Shown: in pieces, positions 4,747-7,437 of the stretch
Layout of the letters: each line of letters opens with the position of its first letter
Numbering within the stretch: the stretch's first letter is position 1
Assembly: GCA_008501545.1 (NCBI GenBank)
Contig: QQUM01000561.1
Location: 1 to 7,437 of the forward strand
Length of the DNA: 7,437 nucleotides
Source: Calditrichota bacterium
Lineage (GTDB): Bacteria; Zhuqueibacterota; Zhuqueibacteria; Zhuqueibacterales; Geothermadaptataceae
Reading direction: 5' to 3'
Position numbers and translations under genes: made by a program
The notes under the pieces: generated by a model
The model's database searches: none
What the model was told of the DNA's origin: nothing
Seen by the model: only the letters and a program-made list of their open reading frames with translations

Positions 4747-6024
4747 ATGCAAACTCAAAACATTGATGTACTCGGCATGCTCGTAAAAGTGCTGACTTTT
4801 CCGGTTTTTCTGCAAGGGCCTTTTCTGGCATTCGCCTGGGGAGCAACCGATCCGGACTGGCTGCTTCTGGCAAAACGGACATTCCTTTTGCTGCCAGTAC
4901 TGGTTTTTATTTTAGGCTGCTGGGTCAGTATTGCCAGCCTTTTAACGGTGATTATCCGGCAAAACCGCAAGGAATATGTAACGGCGCTGTTTATTACCTG
5001 GTGGGACCTGGGCAAGGCGATTGTTTCCTTCTGGGGTGGATTTTTCGTATTCATTTTCCACGTTTTCATGGCGCTTGTCGAGCTTGTGAAGATTCTCATT
5101 GTCGGCGTATGGACAGTGATCCAGGAATTGCTTTTCATGCCGTTTCGCGTTATGGGAAATATCGGCAGTGGCCTGATGACAACAACGGTTCCCTGGCTCG
5201 CTATTTTTCTCACAATGATCTGGTGTCTGCTTGAAACGACCATTTTTACTTATGTCACCGCACCGCTGGTTATGGATACATTCGCAAACATAACAGGTGA
5301 GACTATCTCCGAAACATTTTTGCGCATCCCATTGTTTATCTTCCTGTTTTTTATCGTTCTTGGAAGTTATGCTGTTCTGGCTGGCTTCATGGATGCTTTG
5401 CGCAGTAAAGATTACGGCGCCATTATTGGTATTGGTGTTATCGAAGTGATCGTAATGATGGTTGAAGTCGTATTTCTATATCGTGAATTTGTCGATTCCC
5501 TGATTCCATGGATGGCACAGCATTCGCAAAATTTTGAATTGGGAATTGGTGGCACACTGGCCATTGCAGGTTTTGCCTGGTTTGGTATTCGCAGTTTGTC
5601 ATGGTTTCTTTTTGCATCTCATGGTACGCCAACCATTTTGGCAATTATCAAAGGAAAAGGTCTCCAATTAACCAAAAACGACAACGTAGCCAGGGTGAAA
5701 CCAGTGCGTTCGACCTCCAATCTACTGGATCACATTAAAAATGATATGGCCTGGTTTCAGCAAAAAGGTGAAGAACTGTTGGCATCGTTCATTTTGCCAC
5801 CGCTGCAGGTTATTGCCGTCGGCATCAACTTTTGTACTTTGCTGCTCATCGGTCGCCATTTATTCACCGTACCGTTTAAATCCATACGAGATATCACGGA
5901 TTCAACTGTTCTGCTAAAAAGCCTTGGACATGAACATGTGCCGCAATCGCGTGAAAATTCGCGTGTAGCAGATACGAAACGAACTGCTGGTTTTGGCGTG
6001 GTAAATCCGAAAGTCGTGAAATAA
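4747..6024 (+). CDS. Polytopic inner-membrane protein of unknown family
   Basis: A 425-residue integral membrane protein that I cannot assign to a family. Hydrophobic spans are visible at roughly 46-70, 92-126 (long, perhaps a hairpin of two), 146-172, 193-216, 223-246, 266-290 and 346-369, giving seven or eight segments. The N-terminal 45 residues are amphipathic and have no cleaved signal. A basic and polar loop (about 302-340, K-G-K-G-L-Q-L-T-K and a D-H-I-K-N-D stretch) separates the last span, and a hydrophilic tail (about 376-425) carries several Arg/Lys. Charged residues inside spans are few, so an ion-coupled transporter is not obvious. No nucleotide-binding, protease or transporter signature is seen. 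It precedes the VWA lipoprotein gene by 127 bp on the same strand, which suggests but does not prove a joint envelope role. Confidence 0.85.
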   Translation: MQTQNIDVLGMLVKVLTFPVFLQGPFLAFAWGATDPDWLLLAKRTFLLLPVLVFILGCWVSIASLLTVIIRQNRKEYVTALFITWWDLGKAIVSFWGGFFVFIFHVFMALVELVKILIVGVWTVIQELLFMPFRVMGNIGSGLMTTTVPWLAIFLTMIWCLLETTIFTYVTAPLVMDTFANITGETISETFLRIPLFIFLFFIVLGSYAVLAGFMDALRSKDYGAIIGIGVIEVIVMMVEVVFLYREFVDSLIPWMAQHSQNFELGIGGTLAIAGFAWFGIRSLSWFLFASHGTPTILAIIKGKGLQLTKNDNVARVKPVRSTSNLLDHIKNDMAWFQQKGEELLASFILPPLQVIAVGINFCTLLLIGRHLFTVPFKSIRDITDSTVLLKSLGHEHVPQSRENSRVADTKRTAGFGVVNPKVVK

Positions 6025-6044
6025 TTGAAGAATTGAAGTCAGAA

Positions 6045-6074
6045 GGTGGTTCAGGGGGGATCCCCTGAACCATC
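6045..6074 (+). terminator. Very stable hairpin after the membrane-protein gene
   Basis: Arms 6047-6057 and 6062-6072 (core GGTTCAGGGG) pair perfectly over 11 bp around a GGAT loop, and RNA can add a G-U and a G-C pair to reach 13 bp (6045-6074). It begins 21 nt past the stop codon at 6024. There is no T-tract, so it is not a textbook intrinsic terminator. It could protect the 3' end of the upstream mRNA, weaken read-through into the VWA gene, or be an inserted palindrome. Confidence 0.5.
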
Positions 6075-6088
6075 ATTGGACGAAATGT

Positions 6089-6122
6089 GGATTCCGGCTA
6101 ACGGCATGCCAGCGGAATGACG
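6089..6122 (+). repeat. REP-like palindromic repeat, copy 3
   Basis: Begins GGATTCCGGC and ends CGGAATGACG. Arms ATTCCGGCT (6091-6099) and AGCGGAAT (6111-6118) pair with one bulge, and the centre holds the palindrome GGCATGCC (6103-6110). Ends match copies 1 and 2 at 3907-3948 and 4009-4046, in the orientation of copy 2. Confidence 0.72.
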
Positions 6123-6151
6123 AAAACCAAACTTTTTTAGCGAGAGATAAA

Positions 6152-6910
6152 ATGAAACGATTTTCAAATACAATAGCAGTTCTCTTGAGCCTAGCACTCC
6201 TTTCGGGATGCGCTGCCGAGAACAAGAAACCCCGTTTGTCAATGTTTATTGGCGTAGATATCAGCGGTTCATTTGTGCGTGGTGGCAATTTTGATGACTC
6301 GATCAATTTTCTGGCAAATTACATCTATGCACACCTGAATGGCAATGGGGGATTGGAAGTACCGCGCGTGCTGTTTGTGGGTTCCATCGGTGGCGCAAAG
6401 GCTGATGAACCGAAAACTTTTTTTCCCATTCAAACATTCGAAAATAAATCGATTGAAGAAATTAAAGAAAAATTAGTCGAGATTTTTCCAAAAGACAAAT
6501 TGAATCCATTTACGGACTACAACGCATTTTTTCAGCAGGTTGCATTGACCGTAAAAAAACGCAATTTGATTTTACGGCCCATATCCATCGTCATGATCAG
6601 CGATGGCATTCCGGATGTGAAAAAGGATGGCAAAACCGATTTCCGCAGCCTCGATCTGAAGCCGCTGGAAAACCTGTCCCGAAATGTGACGGTGCGTGTC
6701 CTTTACACCAACGCCGTTGTGGGACAAAACTGGCAGACAACGGTGAAGCGGCGGCGGGTGAAAATCTGGACGCAGGATGATGAAGTGATGACAACATGGA
6801 AGGATCCGAAGATATTTTTACCGGACACCAGCTTTGCGCAGCAGGATAAATTTTTCGCATGGGTGCATGATAATGTAGATTTTGGCGTACGTGCAATGCG
6901 GGTTGATTAA
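6152..6910 (+). CDS. Lipoprotein with von Willebrand factor A domain (complete MIDAS)
   Basis: A 252-residue lipoprotein. The signal peptide ends L-L-S-G-C with C20 as the lipidated residue, a canonical lipobox. The mature part is a VWA-like Rossmann domain: strand and MIDAS D-I-S-G-S (D36, S38, S40), a Thr in P-F-T-D-Y (T121) and the third MIDAS element I-S-D-G-I-P-D (D151). All metal-coordinating positions are thus present, so it should bind a divalent cation and a protein partner at the cell surface or periplasmic face. Residues about 195-220 are basic then acidic and precede a C-terminal helix. The ribosome binding site is weak (GAGAG at 6142-6146). The nearest upstream gene encodes an unknown polytopic membrane protein, which may be its partner. 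No MoxR-type ATPase, the usual companion of bacterial VWA proteins, is in the window. The family below VWA level is not recognised. Confidence 0.85.
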   Translation: MKRFSNTIAVLLSLALLSGCAAENKKPRLSMFIGVDISGSFVRGGNFDDSINFLANYIYAHLNGNGGLEVPRVLFVGSIGGAKADEPKTFFPIQTFENKSIEEIKEKLVEIFPKDKLNPFTDYNAFFQQVALTVKKRNLILRPISIVMISDGIPDVKKDGKTDFRSLDLKPLENLSRNVTVRVLYTNAVVGQNWQTTVKRRRVKIWTQDDEVMTTWKDPKIFLPDTSFAQQDKFFAWVHDNVDFGVRAMRVD

Positions 6911-6945
6911 AATCTCACTCTCAATCCCTCCAAATCACACAGAGA

Positions 6946-6985
6946 TAAAGCGTCTGGAGCCTTGCTTCAGGCGCTTTATTTTTTT
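6946..6985 (+). terminator. Rho-independent terminator
   Basis: Arms 6946-6960 and 6964-6978 form a 15-bp stem, TAAAGC...GCTTTA with two G-U wobbles and a 3-nt loop, followed by seven T at 6979-6985. This is a textbook intrinsic terminator for the VWA lipoprotein gene. It abuts and slightly overlaps the stop codon of the convergent aminotransferase gene (6984-6986), and its stem may serve both directions, although the minus-strand side lacks a T-run. Confidence 0.9.
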
Positions 6986-7437
6986 AATCACGACCAAACG
7001 CCTTTTTAAATCCTCGTACCGCCTGCCGCATACGGTGTTCGTTTTCAATCAAACTCAGGCGCACATAATCGTCGCCATATTCGCCGAAGCCGATGCCGGG
7101 ACTAACAGCAACTTTTGCCTCTCTTAGCAGGAATTTTGAAAATTCCAGTGAGCCCATATGGCGAAATTGCTCCGGAATTTCCGCCCAGAGAAACATGGTG
7201 GATTTCGGCGGTTCTATTTTCCAGCCGATGCGGTTCATGCCCTTGCATAATGTGTCACGGCGACTGACGTACGTTTGGCGTATTTCATCAACGCACTCCT
7301 GCGGGCCATTTAAAGCAACGGTTGCTGCAACCTGAATGGGCGTAAACATGCCGTAATCAAGGTAGCTTTTCATGCGCTGCAGTGCACTGACGATTTTTTT
7401 ATTTCCCACGCAAAAACCCACGCGCCAGCCGGCCATG
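6984..7437 (-). CDS. alaC: AlaC-like pyridoxal-phosphate aminotransferase, C-terminal part (partial at window edge)
   Basis: The last 150 or so residues of a class I/II aminotransferase of about 400 residues; the gene continues beyond the right edge, so the Met at 7436 is internal. The stretch starts M-A-G-W-R-V-G-F, which directly follows the PLP-binding lysine motif in this family; that lysine lies outside the window. K-S-Y-x-[36 protein letters not shown] and V-R-L-S-L-I-E-N-E match the E. coli AlaC (YfdZ) alanine transaminase pattern closely, including the substrate carboxylate-binding Arg in Y-V-R-L. It would interconvert pyruvate and glutamate with alanine and 2-oxoglutarate in the cytoplasm. 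Related LL-diaminopimelate or aspartate aminotransferases remain possible without the N-terminal half. Confidence 0.85.
   Translation of the reverse strand, partial: MAGWRVGFCVGNKKIVSALQRMKSYLDYGMFTPIQVAATVALNGPQECVDEIRQTYVSRRDTLCKGMNRIGWKIEPPKSTMFLWAEIPEQFRHMGSLEFSKFLLREAKVAVSPGIGFGEYGDDYVRLSLIENEHRMRQAVRGFKKAFGRD

Noticed and set aside
4755..5243. A 162-codon open frame antisense to the membrane-protein gene
   Set aside because: The plus strand has a strong ribosome binding site and coherent membrane spans; the antisense product is rich in Ser, Thr and Arg as expected from complement of hydrophobic codons.

Overview
The window looks like chromosome from a mid-GC, Gram-negative-type bacterium. 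Three separate genes encode lipoproteins with type II signal peptides, and a fourth encodes a secreted dipeptidase, so the cell has a periplasm or an exposed outer surface. Clear Shine-Dalgarno sequences (GGAG or AGGGAG cores) precede several genes. The mix of a CBM9/DOMON-like lipoprotein with a Gly/Met-rich tail, a small Ig-like lipoprotein and an AlaC-type aminotransferase would fit an FCB-group-like lineage such as Calditrichota or KSB1. That placement is inference; nothing in the window fixes the taxonomy. There are no rRNA or tRNA genes, CRISPR arrays, transposases or phage genes.

Layout. On the minus strand at the left are a small ACT-domain protein (99-473) and, upstream of it, a lipoprotein with a CBM9-like start and a Gly/Met-rich tail (632-1480). 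A divergent AT-rich spacer separates these from a plus-strand run: a secreted VanX/DdpX-family D-Ala-D-Ala dipeptidase (1760-2566), a radical SAM protein of the COG0731 (TYW1-like) family with a C-terminal winged helix (2860-3834), a small AT-rich Ig-like lipoprotein (4116-4481), a polytopic membrane protein of unknown family (4747-6024) and a lipoprotein with a complete von Willebrand A MIDAS motif (6152-6910). A strong intrinsic terminator (6946-6985) closes this run. The C-terminal part of an AlaC-like aminotransferase lies convergently on the minus strand and runs off the right edge (6984-7437).

How the genes relate. Most look like independent single-gene units separated by 125-290 bp spacers, not one operon. 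The one pairing that may be functional is the membrane protein followed by the VWA lipoprotein. Both face or span the envelope, and no ATPase or other known VWA partner is visible nearby.

The spacers are richer in structure than the genes. There are three REP-like hairpins with GGAT[T/G]CCGG and CGG[A/C]ATGAC ends (3907-3948, 4009-4046, 6089-6122), and the first two form an inverted, REPIN-like pair. A heptamer repeat occurs in inverted arms (2695-2764). Perfect hairpins lie at 502-534 and 6047-6072. The leader of the membrane-protein gene holds a cluster of CATGTAAA boxes and palindromes. I see no complete known defence, secretion or mobile system. The best candidates for something undescribed are the membrane-protein/VWA-lipoprotein pair and the short dispersed repeat family.
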